This document shows, in pieces, positions 37,344 to 46,697 of a DNA stretch of 64,000 nucleotides; the stretch's first letter is position 1, and the number at the start of each line of letters is the position of its first letter. The notes under the pieces are model-generated. The model did not search any database. It was not told the DNA's origin and saw only the letters and a list, made by a program, of their open reading frames with translations. The position numbers were made by a program, and so were the translations under genes. This DNA comes from an uncultured Mediterraneibacter sp. (GTDB lineage Bacteria > Bacillota > Clostridia > Lachnospirales > Lachnospiraceae). The DNA is taken from the NCBI GenBank assembly GCA_944381495.1, contig CALWLJ010000009.1:1-64000 (forward strand), read 5' to 3'.

Positions 37344-39023
37344 TTAGTAATGAACAATGGCTGGCGTTCCCATTTCCAACATACCGTACAGCTGGGAAGC
37401 CTTGTCAAGAGGCATATTGATACATCCATGTGATCCATGATTGATATACCAGTCTCCTCCAAATTTGGCCTGCCATGTAGCGTCATGAAAACCTATCCCA
37501 GTCCACGTAATCCTCATCCAGTAAGACACCGGAGTCCGGTAAGAAGGTTCCCCAGTAGACGGATCGATAGATCCTGTCAGCACCTTATCGCGTTTCATTT
37601 CAATGATAGAGTAGACTCCCTGCGGTGTCTCCCTGTCATCTGTAGGTTTTCCTGTAACTACGTCTGTTTCGAGCACCACCGATCCATCTTTAATGTACCA
37701 CATATGCTGCGTGCTCATGTCCACTTCCAGATAAGTATTGCCCCAGTCCTGGGCTGAATGAGATGCTGCTGTCTGTTTGTAAGCCGGCTCTTTCGAAGTC
37801 ACATCTCCGTTTTTAATATTCTGGATCAGAGTCTGCGTCTCTCCATCCTCATTAACCGACCAGCCGTATGTGCCGCCGGTAACTTTTGTAGTTTTGCCTG
37901 TCGGCGTCGTAATACTTCGTGTTGTACCGACAGTATCATACTTCTTTCCAAATTCACGCATCCACTGTCTGACTGCATCCTCGTCCAGTGTTACCTGCAT
38001 ATCAGAATCACAGCTAAGCCATTTTGTAATCAGTTCCTTATCAACAACAACATTTTCATCATCCATTGTATATGTGATGCTGGCCTGGATATACTTATTC
38101 ATTGTATCGCAAGCCTCCTGTACTTCCGGTGAACTGCTTGTATATGCCGGGAGTACATAACACCCTTCGTCTCTAAGAACCAGTTCATCCCTAAATTCAG
38201 AGATATATTGTTTTACTTTTTCTGTCAGTACATCCATATCAACAGCCGTACCGTACACTTCAGCCTTGACAACATATGATTCCCCATTGTACTCAGGACA
38301 CGCTGAAACAGGCTGTGTCTGTTCTCTGGTCACTGCGTTTAATGACGCTATCTGTTTATTTAATGCATCTTCATCATAGCTTACCTTGACAGTGACATCC
38401 GTAGTACTTTTAGCGAAAAAGGCTGTCGGCCAAAGCAGCGGATTCTGACTTTTAAGAGTTTTCTCAATTTCATCATTCGCTTCATAGGCAAGTGATATAT
38501 CTGAACCGTTGATTTCTGAAGTCTCATTATTCTGTTCACGAACGGTCAGTTTATAATCAGATACCTGCTTTTTGATATAATTCTCTACAGCTACCGCCGT
38601 TTTCCCGGAAAAATCATGTCCGTTTATCACCGTATTCATATAAAAATGGCTGATAAAAAACGCTGATATTCCAAGATAGATAACAATAATGCCCCCCACC
38701 ACAGAACCTGCAATAATAAACGGTTTTCTGCCAAGCGGTTTTCTTTCCTTTTTCTGCCTTCTGCGGCGTCTGCGGCGTTTTCTCACTTTTCCCCGCGCCT
38801 CTCCTTCCTGTTCGGATGTTTTTCCATGTTCCTGTACCATATCAGTATCCTCTGTATATGAATATCCACTATCGTAAAGTTCACTATCTTCCGTATTCTC
38901 TGTATCATCAGGCGACAGCGTATCCTCTGTTGTTTCTGTATCTTCCTCTGAAATATACTGTGAACCGTTCATTTGTTCTTCCGGAGTAAATGCATCGTTT
39001 CTTTTCTTTTTTTTGCCATCCAT
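37344..39023 (-). CDS. L,D-transpeptidase (YkuD domain) with long membrane-anchored N-terminus
   Basis: The 559-residue protein has an acidic disordered N-terminus (1-75), an Arg/Lys block (79-100), one membrane helix (101-125), a peptidoglycan-binding type-4 region (about 130-410, in two copies) and a C-terminal YkuD catalytic domain (about 430-559). The active site HGSHGCIN is at 529-536, with Cys534 as nucleophile. It should form 3-3 crosslinks in the wall, outside the membrane, or attach proteins. The gene stands between tgt and the divergent aroC gene and has its own promoter. Confidence 0.9.
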   Translation of the reverse strand: MDGKKKKRNDAFTPEEQMNGSQYISEEDTETTEDTLSPDDTENTEDSELYDSGYSYTEDTDMVQEHGKTSEQEGEARGKVRKRRRRRRRQKKERKPLGRKPFIIAGSVVGGIIVIYLGISAFFISHFYMNTVINGHDFSGKTAVAVENYIKKQVSDYKLTVREQNNETSEINGSDISLAYEANDEIEKTLKSQNPLLWPTAFFAKSTTDVTVKVSYDEDALNKQIASLNAVTREQTQPVSACPEYNGESYVVKAEVYGTAVDMDVLTEKVKQYISEFRDELVLRDEGCYVLPAYTSSSPEVQEACDTMNKYIQASITYTMDDENVVVDKELITKWLSCDSDMQVTLDEDAVRQWMREFGKKYDTVGTTRSITTPTGKTTKVTGGTYGWSVNEDGETQTLIQNIKNGDVTSKEPAYKQTAASHSAQDWGNTYLEVDMSTQHMWYIKDGSVVLETDVVTGKPTDDRETPQGVYSIIEMKRDKVLTGSIDPSTGEPSYRTPVSYWMRITWTGIGFHDATWQAKFGGDWYINHGSHGCINMPLDKASQLYGMLEMGTPAIVHY

Positions 39024-39067
39024 TAAATAACCATCTCTCTCCTTATTAATTCCAGTACTTCTGCAAC

Positions 39068-39096
39068 ATTATATTACTTATTTCAGGAAATGTACA
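39068..39096 (-). promoter_or_regulatory. Sigma-A promoter of the L,D-transpeptidase gene
   Basis: TGTACA (39096-39091) and TATAAT (39073-39068) on the minus strand are 17 bases apart. Confidence 0.6.
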
Positions 39097-39139
39097 GAGA
39101 TTCTTTTTCCTTAAATGAAAATTATGAGACTTTACATGC

Positions 39140-39168
39140 TTGCATACACAGGGTTCTTCCTATATAAT
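39140..39168 (+). promoter_or_regulatory. Sigma-A promoter of aroC
   Basis: TTGCAT (39140-39145) and TATAAT (39163-39168) with a 17-base spacer. It lies inside the open frame upstream of aroC, which argues that translation starts later, at 39280. Confidence 0.7.
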
Positions 39169-39279
39169 AAAATCGCTGCACAAATGTTTAAAAATTTGTG
39201 TTTTATTTGTTTTATCGCAACAGTTCAACCGACTGAACGATTGTCGTTCACCTACAGTATAGCAGAAAGGAAGTATGAA

Positions 39280-40380
39280 ATGAGTGGTTCAACTTTTGGA
39301 AAAATATTTCGTATTACTACCTGGGGAGAGTCCCACGGTCCCGGAGTGGGCGTTGTAATTGACGGCTGTCCTGCAGGCATCCCGCTTTCCGAACAAGATA
39401 TACAGGCTTTTCTTGACCGACGCCGGCCGGGGCAGAGCAAATACGCAACTAAGCGGAATGAGTCCGATACAGTTACAATTCTGTCCGGTATATTTGAGGG
39501 CAAAACAACCGGAACACCGATTTCCCTCGTTGTACATAATAAAGATCAACGATCAAAAGATTACGGAGATATCGCTGTGACATTCCGTCCAGGGCACGCG
39601 GATTATCCATATAAAGAAAAGTATGGTTTCCGCGACTATCGGGGAGGAGGGCGCTCTTCCGGACGCGAAACAATCGGACGGGTTGCTGCCGGCGCAGTTG
39701 CTTCGCTTCTGCTGAAAGAACTTGGCATTACAGTCCGGGCATATACCAAAGCCATCGGACCTTTTTCCATACCTGAACAGGCGTATCACTATTCAGAAAT
39801 CAATGAAAACAGTTTCTATATGCCCGATAATGCGACTGCAGAGAAAGCAGGTGAGTATGTGTCCTCTCTTATGTCTCAGTGTAATTCCTGCGGAGGTATC
39901 ATCGAATGTACAGCCGATGGCCTTCCCGTTGGTTTGGGCGAGCCGGTCTTTGATAAACTGGATGCCCTCCTGGCTCAGGCGGTCATGTCAATCGGAGCAG
40001 TGAAAGGTGTAGAAATCGGAGATGGTTTTCAGGCGGCTCTTTCAACCGGGAAAGACAACAATGATCCTTTCTATATGGACGAAAAAAATGTCCGCAAAAA
40101 GACAAATCACTCCGGCGGTACATTAGGCGGAATGAGCGATGGTTCCCGCCTGATTCTGCGAGCAGCTGTTAAACCTACTGCTTCCATTGCCCAGTCTCAG
40201 CAGACAGTTAACGAATCCGGAGAAAATGTAGAAATTTCCATTCACGGGAGACATGACCCGGTCATTGTTCCAAGAGCCGTTGTAGTAGTGGAATCAATGA
40301 CAGCAATTACTCTTGCGGATCTGCTCCTGCAGAACATGTCTTCAAAAATCGAAAATATAAAAAAAGTATATCTGCAGTAA
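39280..40380 (+). CDS. aroC: Chorismate synthase
   Basis: The 366-residue enzyme starts MSGSTFGKIFRITTWGESHGPGVGVVIDG at 39280 with AAAGGAAG upstream; the open frame reaches back 55 codons but that part contains the promoter. Family signatures are GESHG, RRRPGQSKYATKRNESD, RPGHADYPYKEKYGFRDYRGGGRSSGRET and GRHDPVIVPRAV. It converts EPSP to chorismate using reduced flavin, the last step of the shikimate pathway. Length is normal. It is a lone gene with its own promoter and terminator. Confidence 0.97.
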   Translation: MSGSTFGKIFRITTWGESHGPGVGVVIDGCPAGIPLSEQDIQAFLDRRRPGQSKYATKRNESDTVTILSGIFEGKTTGTPISLVVHNKDQRSKDYGDIAVTFRPGHADYPYKEKYGFRDYRGGGRSSGRETIGRVAAGAVASLLLKELGITVRAYTKAIGPFSIPEQAYHYSEINENSFYMPDNATAEKAGEYVSSLMSQCNSCGGIIECTADGLPVGLGEPVFDKLDALLAQAVMSIGAVKGVEIGDGFQAALSTGKDNNDPFYMDEKNVRKKTNHSGGTLGGMSDGSRLILRAAVKPTASIAQSQQTVNESGENVEISIHGRHDPVIVPRAVVVVESMTAITLADLLLQNMSSKIENIKKVYLQ

Positions 40381-40421
40381 AAGACACCAGAGATGTGAAA
40401 TTGTAATTTTTGCCTCTTCCC

Positions 40422-40462
40422 AAAAACGGATCGGGACTGAACCAGCCCCGATCCGTTTTTTT
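40422..40462. terminator. Bidirectional terminator between aroC and the nucleoside kinase gene
   Basis: AACGGATCGGG (40425-40435) pairs with CCCGATCCGTT (40447-40457), flanked by A-rich and T-rich runs, so it can end both convergent transcripts. Confidence 0.85.
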
Positions 40463-40470
40463 CACTATAC

Positions 40471-42141
40471 TTATACTCGAAAACACCCTCCGCCTATAAA
40501 TTCTCTGAGGAGAGAATTCGTCGGTACATTTTCACTTCCAATCCCCACAAAATAATCAAAGAATTTCAATAGTCTTTTTGCTTCTAAATACTCAACAGAG
40601 TCCTTATCCACTCCAAAAAGCAGCGGCTCTACATATTGCTTTAGTACCGCAAGTTCATAAAGCAGCGATGAATTAAACATCACATCCGCTTTTTCCTGAT
40701 ACGGGAAAATATTTTCCTCTTCTCCCCTGCGCACAGAGGGCCACATTGCTATGGTACGCATGGCAGAGGAACCTCGTGTTCTTGCATCCCTTACCAGTCT
40801 TCGTATCAATCTGCCGTCTGTAGAGGGAATTCTGTTATGTTCATCAATATTAATCTGTGTAAGCGCACTGATATATATTCTGAATTTTCTATCGTCATCC
40901 AGCATTTCAGATAGTTTCGGATTGAGACAGTGAATCCCCTCGATTACAAGAACGTCCTGTGGCCCGAGACGCTTTGCATGTTGCTCAAAGCTCCTCTTCC
41001 CTGTTTTAAAATCAAAAATGGGAAGATGCACTTCTTCTCCTTTCAGCAGGCGTTCCATATCTTCATTAAATTTCGCAATATCAATTGCTTCCAGGCATTC
41101 GAAATTATAATTGCCATCCTTATCTCTGGGTGTATGCTGACGGTCTACAAAATAATTGTCAACAGCAATCGGATGAGGATTCAGGCCATTCACTCGGAGC
41201 TGAATGGAAAGACGATGGGAAAAGGTCGTCTTGCCAGAAGATGACGGTCCCGCAATAAGGATGAATTTGACACCTTTCCGTCCTGAAATCTGTTTTGCGA
41301 TCTCCCCAATCTTCATCTCCTGGTATGCTTCCTGGACAAGAACTACTTCCCGCATATCCGACCGGGTAACCATATCATTCAGCGCGCCTACTGTATTGAT
41401 CCCCTGCCGGTCTCCCCAGCAGACAGATTGTTTGAGTACCTGAAACAACTTAGGACTTGGAACAAACTCAGGCACGACTTCCGGCTGCTCTCTGACAGGC
41501 ATCTGGATAACAAATCCATCATCGTAAAGATGAAGTGAAAAGTATCTGAGACACCCCGTATCTGGCACCATATATCCATAATAATAATCTTCAAATTCAT
41601 TGATACTGTAAATATTTACCTTTGATACCCGTCGGTATTCAAACAGACGTTCTTTATCATACATTCCGTAATCATGGAACATGTGCAGTGCGGTATCGGT
41701 ATGAACAGACCGTTTATTAATCGGGATCTTTTCATCTGATAGTTCGCGCATCCTGGCGTCAACCTTTTTTAGGAACTCGTCATCCAGTTGTATATCACCC
41801 TTTACAGTACAATAGTAACCTTTATCAAGTGAAAAATGAATACGTACATCCTGAATTTTCTCATGGCCCGCCACATCATGCACGGCCTTTACAAGGAGAA
41901 AGCATATGCTTCTTTTGTAAGCCTCATGTCCGAGCGGATCCGCTGTGGTTATAAACCTGAGTTCACAATCCCGCGTCACTGATTTTCTCAGCTCCTGAAG
42001 ATGGAATCCGTCTACATATACAAGAACAATATCATGCTCAAACTCACTCTGCAGCTCCTCGGCAATTGTCTGATATGATGTTCCAGTTTTATAATATCTG
42101 GATTTTCCGCCAATCGTGACGCAACATTTCCTTTCTTCCAT
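40471..42141 (-). CDS. Nucleoside kinase with threonyl-tRNA-synthetase-like N-terminus
   Basis: The 556-residue product starts at MEERKCCVTIGGKSRYY (42141, AGGAGG at 5 bases). Its N-terminal part (about 1-200) resembles the TGS and second additional domains of ThrRS; the C-terminal part (about 270-500) is a uridine kinase-like P-loop kinase with LIAGPSSSGKTTFSHRL and VLVIEGIHCLNP. Such fused proteins are known in Clostridia and Thermotoga as broad nucleoside kinases with no aminoacylation role. It is the last gene of the cluster running from the polyphosphate kinase gene; its upstream neighbour ends within its 5' flank. Substrate is uncertain. Confidence 0.82.
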   Translation of the reverse strand: MEERKCCVTIGGKSRYYKTGTSYQTIAEELQSEFEHDIVLVYVDGFHLQELRKSVTRDCELRFITTADPLGHEAYKRSICFLLVKAVHDVAGHEKIQDVRIHFSLDKGYYCTVKGDIQLDDEFLKKVDARMRELSDEKIPINKRSVHTDTALHMFHDYGMYDKERLFEYRRVSKVNIYSINEFEDYYYGYMVPDTGCLRYFSLHLYDDGFVIQMPVREQPEVVPEFVPSPKLFQVLKQSVCWGDRQGINTVGALNDMVTRSDMREVVLVQEAYQEMKIGEIAKQISGRKGVKFILIAGPSSSGKTTFSHRLSIQLRVNGLNPHPIAVDNYFVDRQHTPRDKDGNYNFECLEAIDIAKFNEDMERLLKGEEVHLPIFDFKTGKRSFEQHAKRLGPQDVLVIEGIHCLNPKLSEMLDDDRKFRIYISALTQINIDEHNRIPSTDGRLIRRLVRDARTRGSSAMRTIAMWPSVRRGEEENIFPYQEKADVMFNSSLLYELAVLKQYVEPLLFGVDKDSVEYLEAKRLLKFFDYFVGIGSENVPTNSLLREFIGGGCFRV

Positions 42142-42181
42142 TCCTACCTCCTGCATCTCCTGAATCAGAGAACCAGTTCTA

Positions 42182-42964
42182 TCATACAACCTGAAACGGA
42201 TGGATCACCGGATCCGTCACAACCTCCAGTACCGGAAGTCTACTGTTCAGAAAGTCTTTCATATCTTCAATAAAAATATACTCTGTTCCATAATGGCCTG
42301 CATCAATAATAGAAAGCCCCTGCTCCACTGCATCAATCCCATCATGATGTCCAATATCTCCAGTAACCAGAACATCGGCTCCCTTTTCTATTGCAGGCCG
42401 GATCGCACTTTTTCCGGAGCCGGGCGATACAGCGATTCTTTTCACCGTTTGTTGCATGTCTCCAAATACTTTTAAGGTGCCCAGATTCAGTTTATGCTTG
42501 ACATAAACACAGCATTCTTCCAGAGTCATCGGTTTTTCAAGATCGCCGACCCGGCCGATTCCCTCTTCTCTCTCATCCGTAACCGACGTCACATCAAGCA
42601 CCTCGGCATTGTGAATGCCAAGGATCTTTTCAGCCAGTTCAGCCATACCAAGCACATCATAATTTGTGTGCATGGCATAATATGAAATGTCATTTTGAAT
42701 CAGTCTGACAACTCTTCTTCCAATAAAATCTCCATCGGTAACGCTCTTCATAGGTGAAAAGATCAGAGGATGATGAGTGATAAGCATATCGGCTCCCGAA
42801 TCAATTGCCCGGCTGATCACAGCATCTGTGGCATCAAGAGCAAGATAAACATGGTTTACTTCTTTATCCAGGCGCCCGGCAAGCAGACCAACATTATCAA
42901 AATCAAGAGCAGCGTCTCTCGGATAAGACGCTTCAATCACCTGTATAACTTCCTTACAAAGCAT
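42182..42964 (-). CDS. Nif3-like dinuclear metal centre protein (YqfO type)
   Basis: The 260-residue protein starts at ATG 42964 behind AAAGGAG, 11 bases inside the end of trmK, so translation is coupled. DFDNVGLLAGRLDKEV, DMLITHHPLIFSPMK, YYAMHTNYDVL and SGKSAIRPAIEKGADVLVTGDIGHHDG carry the His, Asp and Glu ligands of a two-metal site. The family is sometimes named GTP cyclohydrolase I type 2, but its true role is unsettled. trmK next to a Nif3-like gene and rpoD is a common Firmicutes arrangement. Confidence 0.92.
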   Translation of the reverse strand: MLCKEVIQVIEASYPRDAALDFDNVGLLAGRLDKEVNHVYLALDATDAVISRAIDSGADMLITHHPLIFSPMKSVTDGDFIGRRVVRLIQNDISYYAMHTNYDVLGMAELAEKILGIHNAEVLDVTSVTDEREEGIGRVGDLEKPMTLEECCVYVKHKLNLGTLKVFGDMQQTVKRIAVSPGSGKSAIRPAIEKGADVLVTGDIGHHDGIDAVEQGLSIIDAGHYGTEYIFIEDMKDFLNSRLPVLEVVTDPVIHPFQVV

Positions 42965-43676
42965 AGTATGCCACTCCTTTCTGTGCATATGCAAGTTCTT
43001 TTCTTATTTCGTCTCTTCGTTGTCCAGCTCTTTCAGAGCCATTATTTTCAAGACTGCTCAATATTCCACGCTTTATTCGGATCTCTCTGAGCAGGAAATC
43101 ATAAAGTACCTGATTGCGCTCTTCTAAAAGCAGCTTCCCGTAACGAAGTTCCGTCTCATTCCAAGTCTTTATACACTTTTCACTTCTGTTATTCGGTTGT
43201 CCCGGAGGTATAACCTTCATCATCGGATAAAATTTACCTTCTTCCTCTACCATATCCTCCCGGACAAACAAAAAACCTTCCTCTAAAAGAAAGGCTCTGA
43301 CTTTTTCAATCTCAGACTGCGGCTGAAGGATACATTCTTTTAATGTGCATACAATATCCATTCCTTCCTGCAAAATACGGATGAGAAGTCCCCCACCCAT
43401 TCCTGCGATCACAGCTGCATCGACTTCACCGGGTTTTAATGACTCAAATCCATTAGAAAGCCGAAGTTCAATCTGTTCTTCCAGACAATTCTGTTTCACA
43501 TGAATCTGCGCCCTTTCAAGCGGTCCCACATTCACATCCATGGCAATTGCAAACGGAATGCGCCCCTTTTGAACAAGCCAGATCGGTATATAAGCATGAT
43601 CAGTCCCAATATCTGCTATTTTGCTGTCGGCGGTCACAAGATCTGCAACCGCCGTTAACCTCTTTGATAATTCCAT
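42954..43676 (-). CDS. trmK: tRNA (adenine22-N1)-methyltransferase TrmK
   Basis: The 240-residue product (ATG 43676; a TTG at 43697 opens a slightly longer frame) has MELSKRLTAVADLV, then SAM motif IADIGTDHAYIPIWLV and AVIAGMGGGLLIRIL, which identify TrmK/YqfN. It methylates N1 of A22 in certain tRNAs including tRNA-Leu and tRNA-Ser. It follows rpoD by 17 bases and overlaps the Nif3-like gene by 11 bases. Two tRNA-Leu genes later in the window are potential substrates. Confidence 0.93.
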   Translation of the reverse strand: MELSKRLTAVADLVTADSKIADIGTDHAYIPIWLVQKGRIPFAIAMDVNVGPLERAQIHVKQNCLEEQIELRLSNGFESLKPGEVDAAVIAGMGGGLLIRILQEGMDIVCTLKECILQPQSEIEKVRAFLLEEGFLFVREDMVEEEGKFYPMMKVIPPGQPNNRSEKCIKTWNETELRYGKLLLEERNQVLYDFLLREIRIKRGILSSLENNGSERAGQRRDEIRKELAYAQKGVAYYAL

Positions 43677-43693
43677 GATCCACCTGCCGGAAA

Positions 43694-44809
43694 TCAATCA
43701 AGATAATCTCTGAGTTTTCTGCTTCGGCTTGGGTGGCGAAGCTTTCTAAGAGCCTTTGCCTCGATCTGACGGATACGCTCTCTTGTTACATCAAACTCTC
43801 TGCCCACTTCCTCCAGGGTACGCGCACGCCCGTCATTCATTCCAAAACGGAGTCTCAATACCTTCTGCTCTCTCTCCGTCAATGTATCCAGCACTTCATC
43901 CAGCTGTTCTTTCAGCAGTGTCTGCGCAGCCGCCTCTGCCGGCACAGGTACATTGTCATCCTGGATAAAATCGCCGAGATGACTGTCTTCCTCTTCACCA
44001 ATCGGAGTTTCCAGCGAAACAGGCTCCTGAGAAATCTTCAGGATCTCGCGCACACGATCCACGGGCATGTCCAGTTCTTTTGCAATTTCTTCAGGGAGCG
44101 GCTCTCTTCCAAGTTCCTGAAGAAGCTGTCTGGAAACACGAATCAGCTTGTTAATCGTTTCTACCATATGAACCGGAATTCGGATTGTTCTTGCCTGATC
44201 GGCGATGGCGCGGGTGATTGCCTGGCGGATCCACCAAGTGGCATAAGTACTGAACTTATATCCCTTATGATAATCAAACTTTTCCACTGCCTTAATCAGC
44301 CCCAGATTTCCTTCCTGGATCAGGTCGAGGAACAACATTCCCCGCCCAACATATCTTTTGGCGATACTGACAACCAGACGCAGGTTTGCTTCAGCCAGCT
44401 CCTTCTTTGCATCTTCATCGCCCTGCTCCATTCTCTGGGCAAGTTCAATTTCACGTTCAGCACTCAGGAGGGGCACTTTTCCGATTTCTTTTAAGTACAT
44501 ACGGACAGGATCCTCGATACTTACTCCTTCCGGAACCGACAGATCGATATTTTCCATATCAACCTCTTCCCCCTCAGGGATCATGTCCAAATCCACATCC
44601 ACATCGTCCTCTGCATCACCGCTGATACGGAGAACATCGATATTGTTGGCCTCGAGATAATCGAACACCTTCTCCATCTGATCCGGATTCAGCTCCATAT
44701 CACTGAAATGATCATTGATCTCCTGAACGTCCAGTATACTCTTTTTCTTTTTTCCCAGAGCAACCAGTTCCTTCAATTTTTCCAGAAATTTCTGTGTGTT
44801 TTCTTCCAT
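43694..44809 (-). CDS. rpoD: Primary RNA polymerase sigma factor RpoD (SigA)
   Basis: The 371-residue protein has region 1.1, region 1.2 ([30 protein letters not shown]), the core 2.x ([39 protein letters not shown]) that reads the -10 box, and region 4.2 ([30 protein letters not shown]) that reads the -35 box. Length is close to Bacillus SigA (371). It is downstream of dnaG with 57 bases between, as in the classical macromolecular-synthesis operon. The many TTGACA/TATAAT promoters in this window fit its specificity. Confidence 0.98.
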   Translation of the reverse strand: MEENTQKFLEKLKELVALGKKKKSILDVQEINDHFSDMELNPDQMEKVFDYLEANNIDVLRISGDAEDDVDVDLDMIPEGEEVDMENIDLSVPEGVSIEDPVRMYLKEIGKVPLLSAEREIELAQRMEQGDEDAKKELAEANLRLVVSIAKRYVGRGMLFLDLIQEGNLGLIKAVEKFDYHKGYKFSTYATWWIRQAITRAIADQARTIRIPVHMVETINKLIRVSRQLLQELGREPLPEEIAKELDMPVDRVREILKISQEPVSLETPIGEEEDSHLGDFIQDDNVPVPAEAAAQTLLKEQLDEVLDTLTEREQKVLRLRFGMNDGRARTLEEVGREFDVTRERIRQIEAKALRKLRHPSRSRKLRDYLD

Positions 44810-44866
44810 GTGTCCATCCTTCCTTTACCGACGCATATGCGCTGGCCATCTTGTTTTATTTTATCC

Positions 44867-46642
44867 TTAATCAATAGAAATATGCAGTCTGCGGATATCC
44901 TCAAGTTTCTGCTTCTCCTGCATCAGTCGCTGGAGTCCTGCCATATCAGCCGGATCCAGATTCATCGTCTGCGTATTCAGACTGTGAGACTTCACCTTGA
45001 GGATCGTTTCTTTCAGAGCCTGCTCACGTTCTTCTTTCGTTTTCAGCTCCTTGATTCTGGTATGAAAAAGAGACGCTGCCTCCCGGTGTTCTTCTTCCTC
45101 AGTAAAATGATTCAATATTTTTGCCGGATTCAGCTCTCCTTCTTTTCGCTGGTCATACAGGAGTTCTGCAACCCTGCGGTAAATATCACCGGTAAAATCC
45201 TCAGGAGTTATGTATCGGCTGATCTGATCGAACATCTTCATATCATCGATCATCCATGTCAGAAGCGCCTTCTGAGAAGTCAAAATACCATTTTCTTTAT
45301 TTCTTTCTTTTCCTTCTGCGCGTTTCGGCCTTGTAACAGGCTTTGCCATTCCGGCACTGACAGCAGTTTTTGCAACCATTTTTTCCAGGCTTTCACGACT
45401 GATCCTATAGGCTGACGCTACGGCTTCTATATAGTTTTCACGCTCAAGTTCATCCTCAAACTCCAGGAGCCTCTTTGCCGTCTCTCTGAAAAAAGCAGTC
45501 TTGCCCTCTGGCGACCCCATATCAAAATCTTTCTCCAGCATTTCAATGCTGAACATAAATCCGTTTCTGGCCTCACCGATCCTTTTTTCGTATTCTTCAG
45601 CGCCCAGATTTTTAATAAACTCATCCGGATCTTTATATGGATCCATGCGTACAACCTTGGCAGTAATCCCGGCGTCACGCAGAATAGGAACAGCCCTGAG
45701 AGCAGCTCTTGTCCCGGCCTCGTCACTGTCATAAGTAAGATAAACTTCTTTGACATACCGTTTAATCAGAGATGCATGCCCCGCTGTCAAGGCTGTGCCA
45801 AGCGAAGCCACCGCATTTGTAAATCCAGCCTGGTGAAGAGAAATAACATCCATATACCCTTCACATAACAGAAAATATGGTTTTCTCGATGTTCTGGCAC
45901 GATTCAGTCCGTATAGATTTCTGCTCTTGTCAAAAACAGGCGTTTCCGGAGAATTCAAATACTTTGGCTTTGCATCGCCCATCACTCTTCCGCCGAACCC
46001 TATAACACGGCTGTTTACATCCATAATCGGAAACATGACCCGATTCCAGAATTTATCGTACACACCATTTTTTTCATCTGTGCTGATCAGCCCGGCCTGC
46101 CGGATCATTTCCTCGCTGTAGCCTTTGCCGCGAAGATATTTGTAAAGATCATTACTGAACTTATTGGAATATCCAAGTCCGAAAGCTGTAATCGTGGCAT
46201 CAGTAAGTTCTCTGTCTTTTAAATATGTATACGCCTGCTTCCCGCGCTCAGATTTCAGCTGAACATAAAAATATTTTGCGGCTATTTTATTGATCTCAAG
46301 AATTGTAGAACGCAAATCCGCTTTCTGTCTGGCTTCTTCTGAATATTCTTCCTCCGGCAGCTCAATCCCGGCCCGCTGCGCAAGATACTTTACTGCTTCT
46401 ATAAAAGTAAAATTCTCATACTCCATAAGAAAAGTAAAAACATTTCCGCCCGCACCGCATCCAAAGCAGTAATACATCTGTTTCTGGCGGCTCACAGAAA
46501 AAGAAGGTGATTTCTCATTATGAAAAGGACAAAGTCCAAAATAAGAACTGCCTTTCTTCTGCAGCCGGACATAACCGGAAATCACATCAACAATATCATT
46601 TCTCGTTCTAATTTCTTCAATCAGTTCTTCCGAATAATACAT
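44867..46642 (-). CDS. dnaG: DNA primase DnaG
   Basis: The 591-residue enzyme starts at MYYSEELIEEIRTRNDIVDVISGYV (46642, GGAGG upstream). It has the N-terminal CHC2 zinc finger (CPFHNEKSPSFSVS with YYCFGCG), the TOPRIM core (LLCEGYMDVISLHQAGFTNAVASLGTALT, YLTYDSDEAGTRAALRAV) and a C-terminal helicase-binding part. It makes RNA primers at the replication fork. It lies between the dGTPase-like gene and rpoD. Confidence 0.98.
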   Translation of the reverse strand: MYYSEELIEEIRTRNDIVDVISGYVRLQKKGSSYFGLCPFHNEKSPSFSVSRQKQMYYCFGCGAGGNVFTFLMEYENFTFIEAVKYLAQRAGIELPEEEYSEEARQKADLRSTILEINKIAAKYFYVQLKSERGKQAYTYLKDRELTDATITAFGLGYSNKFSNDLYKYLRGKGYSEEMIRQAGLISTDEKNGVYDKFWNRVMFPIMDVNSRVIGFGGRVMGDAKPKYLNSPETPVFDKSRNLYGLNRARTSRKPYFLLCEGYMDVISLHQAGFTNAVASLGTALTAGHASLIKRYVKEVYLTYDSDEAGTRAALRAVPILRDAGITAKVVRMDPYKDPDEFIKNLGAEEYEKRIGEARNGFMFSIEMLEKDFDMGSPEGKTAFFRETAKRLLEFEDELERENYIEAVASAYRISRESLEKMVAKTAVSAGMAKPVTRPKRAEGKERNKENGILTSQKALLTWMIDDMKMFDQISRYITPEDFTGDIYRRVAELLYDQRKEGELNPAKILNHFTEEEEHREAASLFHTRIKELKTKEEREQALKETILKVKSHSLNTQTMNLDPADMAGLQRLMQEKQKLEDIRRLHISID

Positions 46643-46697
46643 GTCTGCCTCCACATAATATATATTCGACAAAACTTTTTGATTTCCTTTATTTTTA

